Part shown: positions 16,422-26,256 of the stretch, in pieces
Numbering within the stretch: position 1 is the stretch's first letter
Layout of the letters: every line of letters begins with the position of its first letter
NCBI GenBank assembly: GCA_963831535.1
Contig: CAWHQP010000010.1
Location: 310,001-374,000, forward strand
Origin: Bog-756 sp963831535
GTDB lineage: Bacteria; Actinomycetota; Acidimicrobiia; Acidimicrobiales; RAAP-2
Direction: 5' to 3'
Length of the DNA stretch: 64,000 bases
The notes under the pieces: model-generated
Database searches by the model: none
The model's input: only the letters and a program-made list of their open reading frames with translations
What the model was told of the DNA's origin: nothing
Made by a program: the position numbers and the translations under genes

Positions 16422-17444
16422 GATTGCTGTTCCTTTCGTACTGTCTCGGGAGATCCGGACAGCGCAGGTGAGATGGAGGTGGGTCGATCGCTCCGGGGAC
16501 GGACTGACTGATCCCGGTACCAGGCGACGGTGGCGGCGATGGCCTGGCGGAGAGGAGTGCCGCTCTGCCCAAAGGTGGTTTCGTACCTGGAGGTATCGAG
16601 CACGAAGGGCTGGTCGAATTGGTAGGTCATCTCGACCATCGACCGCAGCACCGGGTTGAACAGGCCGAGGCCTCGCAGGACCAGCTTCGACACCGATCGG
16701 CTCTCGACGGGATGGCCGACCTCGTCAGCGATGAGATCGAGGATCTGCCGGGTGTTGACGGTCTCGGGTCCCGGCAGGTGCCAGACCTGGTCCACCGCCC
16801 GCTGGTCGGTGCCGAGGGTGGCCAGGCCCCGGGCGATGTCGGGCACGTAGCTGTAGGTGTGGGGAAGCTCAGGATTGCCAATGAAGTCGGCTCGCCGGCC
16901 GACCAGAGCGTTGCCGAAGATCCGCTCCCCCAGCGTCGAGCCGTCGGTGACGCCGGCCCCGAAAAAGTCCGAAGCCCTTGCCAATGGCGATGTGGACCCG
17001 ACCGACGTCACGGGCATCAAGCAGCTCCCGGGTCATCGCCGCCCGAGTCCGTCCTTTGACGGTCGTCGCCACAAGAGGCAGGTCCTCGGTCATGGGTGTC
17101 CCGGCGGTCGGACCGTAGCCGTAGAGGTTCTCCAGGCTGACCAGTAGTGCTCCGTTCCCCTCGGCTGCAGCCAGGACGCCTCGTTGCAGCGGCGGGAACC
17201 GCGTCGTCCACTTGGCGTAGGGGGCGTTCAGGCACTGGTAGATGACTGCAGCGCCACGGGCCGCCTCGGTCGCAGCCGTTGCGTCGGCTGCGTCCGCCCC
17301 TCGCCACTGCACTCCCTTGGGCAGTCCTGACGGTTGGGTTCGGGTCACTACCCGGACGGTGAGACCGAGCTCCGACAATTGGACCACAAGGGCCCGGCCG
17401 ACATTGCCGGCGCCGAACACGACGTGCAGCGGACGATCAGCCAT
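16418..17444 (-). CDS. NAD-dependent epimerase/dehydratase-like SDR (one frameshift)
   Basis: Joined length is about 340 residues. The N-terminal Rossmann segment VVFGAGNVGRALVVQL binds NAD(P). NLYGYGPTAGTPMTED carries the Tyr region, and after the break RASDFFGAGV and HTYSYVPDIARGLATLG are typical of extended SDR epimerases. The frame changes near 16988 (IAIGKG to ARASDFFG). It overlaps the cupin gene by 8 bases and the hydrolase by 4, so it is translated as part of the operon. It probably reduces or rearranges a small hydroxylated or nucleotide-bound substrate; the exact reaction is unknown. Confidence 0.78.
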
Positions 17445-18066
17445 GATCGGTTCCCTTGCCGGAGAGCGACGTGGCCGGGTCCGGAAGTGACGAGTCAGCG
17501 GGAGTTCCAGAATCAGTGCTGCTGTCCCACCGCTGATGGTAGGGACGAAGCCCGAACACCTTGGCCGCTGCCCACAGCGGCGGGAAGACCAGGTTCTGGA
17601 CCCAGATCGGAGGGGAGGTCACCCGGCTCTCATGGCGGAAGTGCCAGAAGGTGGCGCCGAGCTGCAGCGGGTTCTTGGGCGCCCCGCGGGCGCTCGTTCT
17701 CCCGTCGGCCACCAGTCCGGCCAACGCCTCATGGAACTCCTTGGTGTGCAGGGCCGGACGGAGTTCGACCACGCCGGTGATCTCGACCGTGCCGAGATTC
17801 CCCTCGGAGTGCGGAACGCCGGGAGGTACGACGATGGTGTCCCCCGCCGTGGCGGTGATCGGTTCGCCGTCGAGGGTGAAGGAGGCCTCACCCGAGACGA
17901 TGGTGAACCGCTCCTCCTGGTGAGGGTGGACATGCTCGGAGATCACCCCGCCGGGCATACTGCGCCAGGTGAAGCGGACCAGCTCACCATGGCTGTCCTC
18001 GGCCACGGTGGTGTACTCGATCCACTCACCGGTGGCCGGGTTGAAGAAGGGCTGGAAGGTGGTCAT
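17437..18066 (-). CDS. Cupin domain protein
   Basis: 209 residues. The cupin barrel occupies residues 25-115, with metal ligands visible in HVHPHQEERFTIVSGEASF (motif 1: two His and a Glu) and PPGVPHSEGNLG (motif 2 His). A C-terminal helical tail follows. The ATG at 18066 overlaps the MMPL stop in a TGATG arrangement, and GAGGAGGTG precedes it, so it is translationally coupled. Cupins of this size serve as small dioxygenases, isomerases or sensors; the partner genes do not decide which. Confidence 0.82.
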   Translation of the reverse strand: MTTFQPFFNPATGEWIEYTTVAEDSHGELVRFTWRSMPGGVISEHVHPHQEERFTIVSGEASFTLDGEPITATAGDTIVVPPGVPHSEGNLGTVEITGVVELRPALHTKEFHEALAGLVADGRTSARGAPKNPLQLGATFWHFRHESRVTSPPIWVQNLVFPPLWAAAKVFGLRPYHQRWDSSTDSGTPADSSLPDPATSLSGKGTDHG

Positions 18067-20261
18067 CACCGCACCTCCTCGAGATCCGCACTGCGGACCG
18101 TCACCGGCACGGACGGCCAGGAAGGTGCGAGCGGAGAGAGCGGCGTCAGTACTGGGCGTCTGGAGAACGGGTTCCACCAGGCCGCCGCTCCGAGCAGCTT
18201 CATCACGACGGGGACCAGTACCGCCCGGACCAGCGTGGCATCGAGAAGGACGGCGAACGCCACGCCCAGCCCGATCTCCTTCACGAACACCAGCCGGGAC
18301 AACACGAGAGCTCCCATGGCCACCGCCAGGCAGCAGGCCGCTGCGGTCACGATGCCTCCGGTGTGGGCCATGCCCAGGGCCACGGCCTCGTCCGGTGATG
18401 CCCCAGCGTCGTGCTCCTCTTTGATCCTCCCGAGGAGGAACACGCCGTAATCAGTGGACAGACCGAACACCACAGCCAGGATGATGATCAGCGAGGTCGA
18501 CTGGAGTGCTCCCGGAGCATGGAACCCCAGCAGGCGACTCAGGTGGCCCCGCTGGAAGCCCCACACCAGCACCCCGTAGGTGGCCAGGATGGTGAGGAAG
18601 TTCATCACTACGGCCATGAGCGGCAGCGTGACCGAACGGGTCATGGCGAACAGCATCACCAGTGCGATCAGGACGATCAGTCCGAGGACCAGCGGCAGAT
18701 GGGACCTGAGGCTGTGCTGGAGACTGACGAAGGAGGCGGTCTGCCCGATGACCGTCACGTGGCCCGGGCCGGGAAGGGCCTGGATCGACTCGACAGCCCG
18801 CTGGGCGGTCGGCGACAGTGGTGCGTCGGTCAGCACCACGCTCGACTCCCACAGCGACCCTCCCAGGTGCTCGAAGGTAGGCACTGCCTTGACGCCGGGA
18901 ACATGGGCCACGGCGGCCGAGTAGGTGGCCAGCGCCGTCGAAGTCACGTGACTCGAGTCGACGAGGACGCCGGCGGGCGCTTCGGAGAAGGACGGAAACT
19001 GGCTCTGCACCAGGTCGTAGGCCGCTCCGGCTGAGCTGCTGGCGGGCAGGGCGCTGGCATCGCCACCGGTGAAGGCCACGTGGAGGAACGGCGAGGCCAG
19101 GACCACCAGCACGACGACGGCCGCCGCTCCCCAGATGACCGGCCGGTTCATGACCCGCCTGGCCGTTGCATACCAGCGTCGCCCGGTGGCCGCCTGAGCT
19201 GCGGGACCGCCTTTGGAATCAGCAGTCTGAGCGATCCGGCCGCCGAATACGGTGAGGATCGCCGGCAGGACGAGGAGAGCGAAGGCGCCGGAGGCCAGGA
19301 CGACGATGGCACCCGCCACCCCCATCGAGTAGACGAACCGCTCGGGGAAGACGGCCAGGGTGGCCAGCGCTGCAGCAATGGTCAACGAGCTGAAGAGGAC
19401 GGTGTGACCGGCGGTCCGACGGACCGTGGCCAGGGCGGTGCCGATCGAAGCACCTTGGCCGACTTCCTCACGGAAGCGGGAGATGATCAGCAGGCTGAAG
19501 TCGACCGACAGCCCGATCCCGAGGGCGATGACCAGGTTGAGGGCAAAGATAGACAGCGGGACCACTACCAGGGCAAGACCCATGACACCGAGGGTCACGG
19601 CGATGGCGAACACCGCTCCGACCAGCGGCACCGCCGCGGCCCGGAGGCCCCGGAAAACGAAGAACAGAAGCAACAACAAGAAGGGCAGGGCGAAGAGCTC
19701 AGCCCGCCCAAGGTCCTGAGAGGAGACCGATGCGATCTGGACGCCGGCCACGGTGGGCCCACCCAGCCAGGTGTTGGTCCTGAGCGACGGTTGGGCGGCA
19801 ATGGCGTTCTGTAGTGCGGTGACGGCCTTCTGCTCGTTGATGGCCCCGACGGTGGCTACCACCGTGGTGAGCTTCCCGCTGCTCGAGATCATGCTCGGGT
19901 CGCCGGTGGTGGCGTAGTCGAGGACGCGCTTCACCTCGGGACGGGCCCGCAGGATCGACACCACCGCGCCAACCCGGGACGGGACGGCCGAGGACGTGGT
20001 GATCGGCGTGGCCGTGCGGACGACGACGAGGTACCCCTCCTCGGGGTTTGCTCCGGTCACCCGCTGTATCTGGTGCTGGGCCGCGACCACAGCCGCACTG
20101 GGAGCGTCGTAATCGCTGAGCGATGACGTGAGGTGGGCTGAGGCGATACCACCACCCACCAGGCCGACCAGAGCGATGATGCCGGCCACCCACAGGACGA
20201 GACGGGCATGTCGCCGCTTGTCGTCTGGCTGTGCGGACGGTGCTGAGAGGCGGTGACTCAT
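18066..20261 (-). CDS. MMPL-family RND transporter
   Basis: 731 residues from the ATG at 20261, with AAGGAA upstream. The layout is two symmetric halves: one membrane helix, a periplasmic loop of about 150 residues, then five to six helices, repeated. The first membrane block includes LGIGLSVDFSLLIISRFREE and the second VVFGLSTDYGVFLLGRIKEEH, whose Asp residues match the proton-relay Asp of MMPL proteins. It likely exports lipids or hydrophobic compounds using the proton gradient. It leads the operon MMPL-cupin-epimerase-hydrolase-DUF4260. The divergent LuxR/MFS block is upstream. Confidence 0.9.
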   Translation of the reverse strand: MSHRLSAPSAQPDDKRRHARLVLWVAGIIALVGLVGGGIASAHLTSSLSDYDAPSAAVVAAQHQIQRVTGANPEEGYLVVVRTATPITTSSAVPSRVGAVVSILRARPEVKRVLDYATTGDPSMISSSGKLTTVVATVGAINEQKAVTALQNAIAAQPSLRTNTWLGGPTVAGVQIASVSSQDLGRAELFALPFLLLLLFFVFRGLRAAAVPLVGAVFAIAVTLGVMGLALVVVPLSIFALNLVIALGIGLSVDFSLLIISRFREEVGQGASIGTALATVRRTAGHTVLFSSLTIAAALATLAVFPERFVYSMGVAGAIVVLASGAFALLVLPAILTVFGGRIAQTADSKGGPAAQAATGRRWYATARRVMNRPVIWGAAAVVVLVVLASPFLHVAFTGGDASALPASSSAGAAYDLVQSQFPSFSEAPAGVLVDSSHVTSTALATYSAAVAHVPGVKAVPTFEHLGGSLWESSVVLTDAPLSPTAQRAVESIQALPGPGHVTVIGQTASFVSLQHSLRSHLPLVLGLIVLIALVMLFAMTRSVTLPLMAVVMNFLTILATYGVLVWGFQRGHLSRLLGFHAPGALQSTSLIIILAVVFGLSTDYGVFLLGRIKEEHDAGASPDEAVALGMAHTGGIVTAAACCLAVAMGALVLSRLVFVKEIGLGVAFAVLLDATLVRAVLVPVVMKLLGAAAWWNPFSRRPVLTPLSPLAPSWPSVPVTVRSADLEEVR

Positions 20262-20292
20262 GACGAGGTTCCTTTCCGAGGTGACAACGGCA

Positions 20293-20466
20293 TCAGGCAA
20301 GGTCTTCGAGCGCTTTGAGGAGCTCGAGCACGCCGGAAAAGGCCGTCCAGTCGTCAACCCGTTCGGCACCATCGGGGCCGATACGACCCTCAATCCGGTT
20401 GTCGGGGGCTCGGTTGACGTCAAGAAGCAGGCGTACAGTCCGACTCGGTGTTGATGAGGCGTCCAT
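20293..20466 (-). CDS. Small conserved-looking protein upstream of MMPL
   Basis: A 57-residue frame from ATG 20466 to TGA 20293, beginning MDASSTPSRTVRLLLDVN. The C-terminal part (DDWTAFSGVLELLKALEDLA) is amphipathic and resembles the tail of small actinobacterial proteins of unknown function. It lies 31 bases before the MMPL start on the same strand and is probably the first gene of that operon. No strong ribosome site is seen. Confidence 0.5.
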   Translation of the reverse strand: MDASSTPSRTVRLLLDVNRAPDNRIEGRIGPDGAERVDDWTAFSGVLELLKALEDLA

Positions 20467-20626
20467 GGGTACCAGTCAACGGGAATCGCACGGCGATATC
20501 CCCAGGGAAGGACCCTAGGTTTGACCCTGGTTTTCACTCTGGTGTCTGCGTATCCCCAGGTGGATGAGCCCGGGCACCGTAAATCAGGGGCGCAGGCCTC
20601 GGGTCACTGACACGCCGTTGGTCAGC

Positions 20627-23317
20627 TCACTGGAGCAAGGAGGCCAACTGGCGCCGAGAGGTGATATCCAGCTTGATGAAGCTGTTGCGGAGGTGGTATT
20701 CGACGGTCTTGACCGAGACATACAGCTCAGCCGCCACCTCACGGTTGGTCAGCCCGGTGGCGACCAGTCGGGCCACCGCCATCTCCGCTCGACTGAGCCC
20801 GAGCGTGACCTCGGGGCTCTCGGGCGTGGCCGACACTTGCAAGAGCTCGAGCTCGTCGGCACACTGCCGCACGTAGGGGTCGGCACCCAGGTCAGAGAAG
20901 AGGCGGTGGGCCTTCTCCAGTTGGCCGACGGCCTCTGATCGTCGGCCCACCTGGCGCAGACGGCGCCCGTCATCGAGGTGAAGCAGGCCCAGCTCCAACG
21001 GCATGGCCACTCTGGGGGCGAGCACATGTCCTCGCCGGAACGACGCCTCCGCACCGGAGCGATCACCTCTCGCTGCGGCCAGATTGCCCTCGCACCGGGC
21101 CAGCATGAGGAGAGCCGAAGGAACGGGAACCTCCGAACATGCCGCCTCGAACTCACGAAGCGCGTCCCCGGCTTCCCCCAGTCGAACCATCGCGGTCAGC
21201 GCATCGATCTCGCTGGCCCGCCAGTTGAAGATGCCCGGTCGGCCGGCCACAGCGAGCCGGCCTGTGGCGCGAACCGGCTCGACGGCCGCCACCACGCCGA
21301 GGTGATCCCCTCGGGCCGAGGCCAAACCAGCACCGGCCGCGGCGCAGGTCGCCACCGCCAGCACCGCAGGGAACCGGGCCGCCGTTGCTCGGGCTGCAGC
21401 GACGGACTCTTCCGCAACTGCCCACTGGCCCCGACCGGTGAGCACCTGGGCCGACCGCGCATGAGCCCGCACGAGATCGAACGGACGATCGGCATCCTGG
21501 GCGACGGAGGTGGCCAACTGGGCATAGGTCATCGCGGCATCCCAGTCACCCCGGCGGCAGTGAGCCTCGCTCAGATACGACAGGCAGGGGACCGGATAGG
21601 TCGACGGGACACCCGAGCGGAGGTGGGCGGCGGCCACACCCAGATCGGCGATGGCACCGGATAGGTCATCGGCGTAGATCTTCACGATGCCTCGCATGAT
21701 GAGTGGATCGATCTCGACCAGGGGCACCTCGCTCGCCGCGTCGGGCAGAAAGCCGAGTGCTTCGAGGCCCTCTGGCGATCGGCCCGCGTTGGCGAGGGAG
21801 TACGCCTCGGCGGTCTTGGCCATGGCCCACAGCGGGGTACCCGGCTCGGTTGCCCCAACCGCACGTTCGGCCCAGACCAGCCCCTCCTCCGGCCGACCAC
21901 CGACGACCATCCAGTTGGCCAGGGACGTGGCGGCGCGTGCGCCAATGGTGGGCTCGACTTCCGGATCGTGGGCCGTCCATGCTGCGGTCAGGCGAGATTC
22001 GGTAGCGGGCGATCCCATATAGACGCCGAGCAAGCCGGTCAGTGCATCACGGCGAGGACTGGCGACCTGGCAGCTGGTCAAGACCCGTGCCGCGCCATCG
22101 GTGTCGGCAGCACTCAGGTGGGCGACGGCAGCATCGAGCAGTCGACGCTCCCGCTCCCCTCGGTCCACCGACAGCGATGCGGCCTGCTCGAGCGCCCACG
22201 CTGCTGCACTCGAGTCACCACCGGAGGTACTGATCGACGCGGCCGCCTCGAGTTCGTTGGCCAGCTGCTCGTCCGCTCCGAGCGTGGCAGCCACCCGGTG
22301 GGCCATCCCCGCCCGACCATCGACCACCTTCCCCGCCTCCTGATGGAGCCCTCGACGGTTGGTCGGTCTGAGGTCGGCATAGATGGCTGCCCGGTAGAGG
22401 GGGTGGGCGAAGCTCAGCTCGCCGTGGGGTCCCTCGACCAACAGTCCGGCAGCGATGGCATCGTCGCTTGCTTCCTGAGCGTCGGCCAGGCCAGCCACGA
22501 CAGCTGCGACCCCAATGGGTGCATGCTGTCCGAGGACCGACGCGGCGGCGAGATAGGCCTGGGCTGAGGCGGGCAGGGTGGCGACCCGGGTCAGGATCAC
22601 CGCGGAGAGGTCGCGTGGTGCAGGGAGCCCGCCGTGGCCCGCGGCATTGAGCAGCGCAACGCCGATCTCCTCGAGCAGCGCACGACAGTAGAGGGGGTTG
22701 CCCCCGGTGTGGTCGAGCAGCCGGGCTGCCCCTTTTCGGGTGAGCGTGCCGAGCTCGAGCACACGAGCCAAGTCGACGAGGTCGTCGAGAGTGAATCCTT
22801 CCAGCCGGATTCGTGTGACCCGGGAGTCACCAGCCACGAAGCGGGCCCACGGCGAGTCTCCCAGTGTGTCGGCACGGGTGGCGACCACCGTCAGCACGGT
22901 GTCGGCTCGCAATCTGCGCAACGCGAACAGCACGGCGCGTGAAGAGGGTCGATCGATCCACTGAAGATCATCGACGATCAGGACCACCACCTGGCCGTCT
23001 TTCTGCAATTGGTCGAGTAGATCGACCAGCCGGGCTCCGACGATCATCGGGTCGTCGCCCGGGTCTGTGGAGACACTCAGCCGCAGTTGGTCGATGACTC
23101 CGTAGGAGAGCATCATCTCGTCCTCGTCAGCGCTTAGCGCAAGGACCGTGGCGTCGTTGAGGGAGGCGGCGAAGTGGGACAGGAGGGTCGACTTCCCCGA
23201 ACCGGGGGCCGCCTCCAAGTACACGATCTGTGGATGACCGGCTCGTGCCTCGGAGAGCCGTTCCTCGAGCACACCGAGCTCCCGCTCACGACCGACAAAC
23301 CCGCCCGGACCGGCCAC
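20627..23317 (-). CDS. LuxR-family STAND/AAA ATPase transcriptional regulator
   Basis: 896 residues. An AAA_16-type ATPase starts at FVGRERELGVLEERL, with Walker A APGSGKST near 37-44 and Walker B VVVLIVDDLQWID near 110-121. A long helical repeat region follows, and a C-terminal GerE/LuxR helix-turn-helix at about 835-896 (RAEMAVARLVATGLTNREVA, VSVKTVEYHLRN). Such large LuxR proteins are ATP-dependent, ligand-gated activators. It lies between the MMPL operon and a divergent MFS gene, both likely targets. The start is the first codon before the FVGRE motif; an upstream start in frame is possible. Confidence 0.9.
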   Translation of the reverse strand: MAGPGGFVGRERELGVLEERLSEARAGHPQIVYLEAAPGSGKSTLLSHFAASLNDATVLALSADEDEMMLSYGVIDQLRLSVSTDPGDDPMIVGARLVDLLDQLQKDGQVVVLIVDDLQWIDRPSSRAVLFALRRLRADTVLTVVATRADTLGDSPWARFVAGDSRVTRIRLEGFTLDDLVDLARVLELGTLTRKGAARLLDHTGGNPLYCRALLEEIGVALLNAAGHGGLPAPRDLSAVILTRVATLPASAQAYLAAASVLGQHAPIGVAAVVAGLADAQEASDDAIAAGLLVEGPHGELSFAHPLYRAAIYADLRPTNRRGLHQEAGKVVDGRAGMAHRVAATLGADEQLANELEAAASISTSGGDSSAAAWALEQAASLSVDRGERERRLLDAAVAHLSAADTDGAARVLTSCQVASPRRDALTGLLGVYMGSPATESRLTAAWTAHDPEVEPTIGARAATSLANWMVVGGRPEEGLVWAERAVGATEPGTPLWAMAKTAEAYSLANAGRSPEGLEALGFLPDAASEVPLVEIDPLIMRGIVKIYADDLSGAIADLGVAAAHLRSGVPSTYPVPCLSYLSEAHCRRGDWDAAMTYAQLATSVAQDADRPFDLVRAHARSAQVLTGRGQWAVAEESVAAARATAARFPAVLAVATCAAAGAGLASARGDHLGVVAAVEPVRATGRLAVAGRPGIFNWRASEIDALTAMVRLGEAGDALREFEAACSEVPVPSALLMLARCEGNLAAARGDRSGAEASFRRGHVLAPRVAMPLELGLLHLDDGRRLRQVGRRSEAVGQLEKAHRLFSDLGADPYVRQCADELELLQVSATPESPEVTLGLSRAEMAVARLVATGLTNREVAAELYVSVKTVEYHLRNSFIKLDITSRRQLASLLQ

Positions 23318-23562
23318 TGGATCAGCCGGACCGTGTCGAGGTGGGGCCCGATGGCCAACGAATAACCCGACGAGCAGTCGTTGCAGCTACTGGCGACGGA
23401 AGATGCCCTGGTGTCGTGCCTATTCGGCAGGTCGTCGCCTCGTCCAGGGGCGCGACGGATCATTTGCGTATGCTAGCTGGGAGGGCGATCCGGGTCCCTT
23501 GGAGCCCAGGTCACGGCAGCCCTGGTCCACCTCGAGTAGGCACTCCCGATAAGGGGTTCACT

Positions 23563-24939
23563 GTGGCCTCCGCCCCTGGCGACGACGAGGGACCGATCCG
23601 GTGGGGGATGCTCGCGGTCATCGGCCTGGGGGTGATGGCGCTCACCTTGAACTGGTTCGACGTGGCGACGGCGTTCCCGCTCATCGGAGCGGAGTTCCAC
23701 GTCGGCCTCGGGTCGCTGAGCTTGCTGATCTCGTTGTACATCGTGGGCTACGGCCTTTCCCACATCCCAGGCGGCATGCTGGCCACCCGGATCGGAATGA
23801 AGCGGACCATCGTCCTCGGCCTGGCCGTCCAGGGCATGGCCGGAGTGATGTCCGGACTGTCCCGGAGCTACCCCGAACTGGCCCTCTTCCGCGTCGTCAG
23901 CGGCGTTGGCGGCTCGGTGTTCGTGGCTGTGGGCATGGCGGCCGTGGTCGTCTGGTTCCGCGAGCACGATGTCACCCTGGCCCTCGGGATCACCGGGGGT
24001 GCGGCATTCAGTGCCGGAGCAGCCGTTGCCCTCTACGTGTGGATCTACGTGCAGCGAGCGGTGGGGTGGCACACGTCGCTGGTCCTGGCCGGTGTCTTCG
24101 AACTCCTGGTCGTGATGATCACCATGGCCACCTTTGTCACTCCCAGGGGGATGGCACCGTTCACTGGTGGGCGTTTCGAGATCACGGCCCTCCGAGCGTC
24201 TCTGGCCAGCAGGGACCTGTGGATCTACGGGGTCGCCCTCCTCGGAGGGTACGGCGCCTACTTCACAACCTCGCAACTGTTCGCCGGGTATGCGACGCAG
24301 GACCGTCATCTCAGTGCCTCGTCCGGTGGGCTGCTGTCCGCACTCATTCTGTTGGCCGGGATACCCGGCAGTCTGCTGGGCGGCTACTGGGCCGATCGGA
24401 GTAGGAACTTGCGAGCCTTCATCGTGGGTTCGCTGCTGGTTGTCGCCGTCCTCCTGGCCCTCATTCCGGCAGTACCGACGGGTGCGCTCTGGTTCCTGGG
24501 CATCGGGATCGGATTCTTCCTAATCTTCGGATTCGCCGCGTGGTTAGCGGTGCCGGCGCGGGTATGTGACATCGATCATGCGTACGTAGGGACGGCCACC
24601 GGATTGATGCTCACACTGGCGGCCATAGGAGGGTTCTTCATTCCCATCCTCTTCGGTCACCTCGTCCCGCACACGAGCTACACAACAGGCTGGATCTTCC
24701 TGGCCGTAGTCACCATTGTCTTCGCCGTCGTCGGACTGGTCGGTCACAATCCAGTCGTGCACTCGGCACCCCAGGGAACCGATCGCCAAGGACCGAAGGA
24801 TCTGGTCGAAAGTAGAATCGACCGGGCGAGGGTGGCCGTGGCTGCCGGAGACGCAGGTATCGCAGCTCACCGCCTCGATGTTCCCGCTGATGATGTACGG
24901 CGTGTCGCTGGCCCTCGTCGCTCGACCACAAAGCCCTGA
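23563..24939 (+). CDS. Major facilitator superfamily transporter
   Basis: 458 residues from the GTG at 23563, which has AAGGGG six bases upstream; the frame stays open further 5' but that stretch is not protein-like. Twelve membrane helices are evident. The MFS loop 2-3 signature appears as GGMLATRIGMKRTIVLGL near residue 67-84, and a related GGYWADRSRNLRAFI in the second half. The C-terminal 60 residues are polar and cytoplasmic. Substrate unknown; the divergent LuxR regulator suggests inducible transport of the regulator's ligand. Confidence 0.88.
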   Translation: MASAPGDDEGPIRWGMLAVIGLGVMALTLNWFDVATAFPLIGAEFHVGLGSLSLLISLYIVGYGLSHIPGGMLATRIGMKRTIVLGLAVQGMAGVMSGLSRSYPELALFRVVSGVGGSVFVAVGMAAVVVWFREHDVTLALGITGGAAFSAGAAVALYVWIYVQRAVGWHTSLVLAGVFELLVVMITMATFVTPRGMAPFTGGRFEITALRASLASRDLWIYGVALLGGYGAYFTTSQLFAGYATQDRHLSASSGGLLSALILLAGIPGSLLGGYWADRSRNLRAFIVGSLLVVAVLLALIPAVPTGALWFLGIGIGFFLIFGFAAWLAVPARVCDIDHAYVGTATGLMLTLAAIGGFFIPILFGHLVPHTSYTTGWIFLAVVTIVFAVVGLVGHNPVVHSAPQGTDRQGPKDLVESRIDRARVAVAAGDAGIAAHRLDVPADDVRRVAGPRRSTTKP

Positions 24940-25147
24940 ACCGGGGTTTCGTCATCGTGAATCAGAATGATGCTGTCCCATCAAGGCTCAGCGAGTCCTA
25001 CGTGATCCAGCGGCGTCGCAGTCGGTTGTTGGCTATTTGTTGGCTTAGTTTGATGGCCGAAACCAGGACTTTTGTGTGAGCGCCACTGGGGTTGTTGGCT
25101 ATGTTGCTGCCGCAACTACCACCACAAGGCTCTGACCAGGACTTTTG

Positions 25148-25191
25148 GTGCGCTCGGAGGGATTCGAACCCCCAACCTTCTGATCCGTAGC
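25148..25191 (-). other. Attachment site: tRNA-Arg(ACG) 3' half, copy 1
   Basis: A 44-bp sequence identical to 36072-36115. Read on the minus strand it is the anticodon loop to discriminator end of a tRNA-Arg: CTACGGA loop, variable AGGTT, T-arm GGGGGTTCGAATCCCTC, acceptor CGAGCGC. No matching 5' half lies next to it, so this is an integrase att core rather than a working tRNA gene. Confidence 0.85.
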
Positions 25192-25243
25192 GCGCCTCGG
25201 GGTCGTTTCAGGAGGTCCCACCAAGTCCCAAATCGTCTCAAAT

Positions 25244-25478
25244 ATGCAGGTCAGACGGGGTGTGATTTTCGCACCGCGAAACGGGCTGGGACTCAATGCT
25301 ACGCCCTGGGACCCAATTGTTGGCTTTTTCGTTGGCTAAATTCGTTCCCTGCAGGCAGGCGAATCAGAAGGTTTTGACCACTGTTTCACCCCTTGAAAGA
25401 CCGAGTCAGAAGGTTTGATCAGAAGGTTTGAAATCGCTCGATTCTCCTCCGGAAATGCCCTCCGCAGTCACACCACCT
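25244..25478. repeat. Island left-end direct repeat, copy 1
   Basis: About 235 bp nearly identical to 36120-36356, lying between the att core and the AbiEii stop codon. It contains TTGTTGGCTTTTTCGTTGGC and three copies of TCAGAAGGTT (25364, 25406, 25419), a 10-mer that also occurs, inverted, inside the tRNA-derived att core (25174-25183). No gene seen. Confidence 0.75.
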
Positions 25479-25479
25479 T

Positions 25480-26256
25480 CTACCCCCGTTCGATCCGGGT
25501 CAGCACTGAGCGACCGAGCGACTCGAGGTCGTCGGGAGTCGGAGGGTCGGCGAGCATGGTCTGTCGGATAGCCCGGGCAGTACGAGCGGCACCCGTCACG
25601 AATTCGAGTTCAATGCGTTGAGCGCACCACTGGCCGAGTCCATGGGGAGCACCCGGCAGGTCAGCGGCGATCCCGGCCATCGACTCCGGTTGGGTGAGCA
25701 AGGCGTACAGATCCCCGTAGTCATTGGGCCCCTTGTGCGCCCGCTCGGCCCGTCGACGGGGTGCCGACTGGAGCTTCATCGCCACCAGGGCAGCAGGGGT
25801 GGCCACACGGCAGGTCACCGTGGCCAACGGGGCCCGTTCCCCCGAGACCACGGTCAGCGAGGCCGGCGTGGCTGAGTCGAGCGCCCAGCGGTGAGCCAGG
25901 ATGAAGGCCCGATCGAACTGGTCTTCCGGAAGCTCACCTGGGTCGAGGTCGGCAGCCGGAGTGGACCCGACATCGATGCAGTCGACCTTGACGCCATCAA
26001 CCGGATGGCGCGCTCGCCCACTCTCGCCACCGCCCACCAGGATCGAGAGACGGGAGGGGCCGCCGTCAACGCTCTGTGCGGCTGCGTCGAGGTCGTCGGT
26101 GACGCGGTGGACCCGACCGAGCCTGGTCATGACGGCCAGGCCGCCGATGAGTGCGAACTCGGACGATGGCACATCCTCGGTGAGCGTGTGCAAGGCACCG
26201 ACCAGACGCGACGCCGACCCACCCGGCCCATCGAGAAGGAGGATCTCACCAGACAC
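25480..26256 (-). CDS. AbiEii-like nucleotidyltransferase toxin, copy 2 (intact)
   Basis: 258 residues. The nucleotidyltransferase core reads FALIGGLAVMTRLGRVHRVT followed by DDLD: the GG helix start and the T-x-D-x-D metal-binding pair of the MNT/AbiEii fold. A C-terminal KLQSAPRRRAERAHKGPNDYGDLYAL has the Lys/Asp helix seen in AbiEii toxins. Such toxins add nucleotides or pyrophosphate-linked groups to RNA, for example tRNA ends, and cause growth arrest during phage attack. The ATG overlaps the antitoxin-like gene by 11 bases, indicating coupling. Copy 1 (11933) is frameshifted and copy 3 (36357) is only a stub. Confidence 0.72.
   Translation of the reverse strand: MSGEILLLDGPGGSASRLVGALHTLTEDVPSSEFALIGGLAVMTRLGRVHRVTDDLDAAAQSVDGGPSRLSILVGGGESGRARHPVDGVKVDCIDVGSTPAADLDPGELPEDQFDRAFILAHRWALDSATPASLTVVSGERAPLATVTCRVATPAALVAMKLQSAPRRRAERAHKGPNDYGDLYALLTQPESMAGIAADLPGAPHGLGQWCAQRIELEFVTGAARTARAIRQTMLADPPTPDDLESLGRSVLTRIERG

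Noticed and set aside
19080..19814. 244-codon open frame antisense to the MMPL gene
   Set aside because: Low-complexity charged sequence opposite clear transmembrane coding.
25148..25224. Possible tRNA-Arg gene on the minus strand
   Set aside because: Only the anticodon loop to acceptor half is present; the sequence on the 5' side cannot form the D-arm or pair with CGAGCGC. The same half recurs at 36072, so it is an att core.
25360..25430. CRISPR-like array from the repeated TCAGAAGGTT
   Set aside because: Repeats are only about 10 bases, unevenly spaced, with no spacers or cas genes; better explained as att-related sequence.
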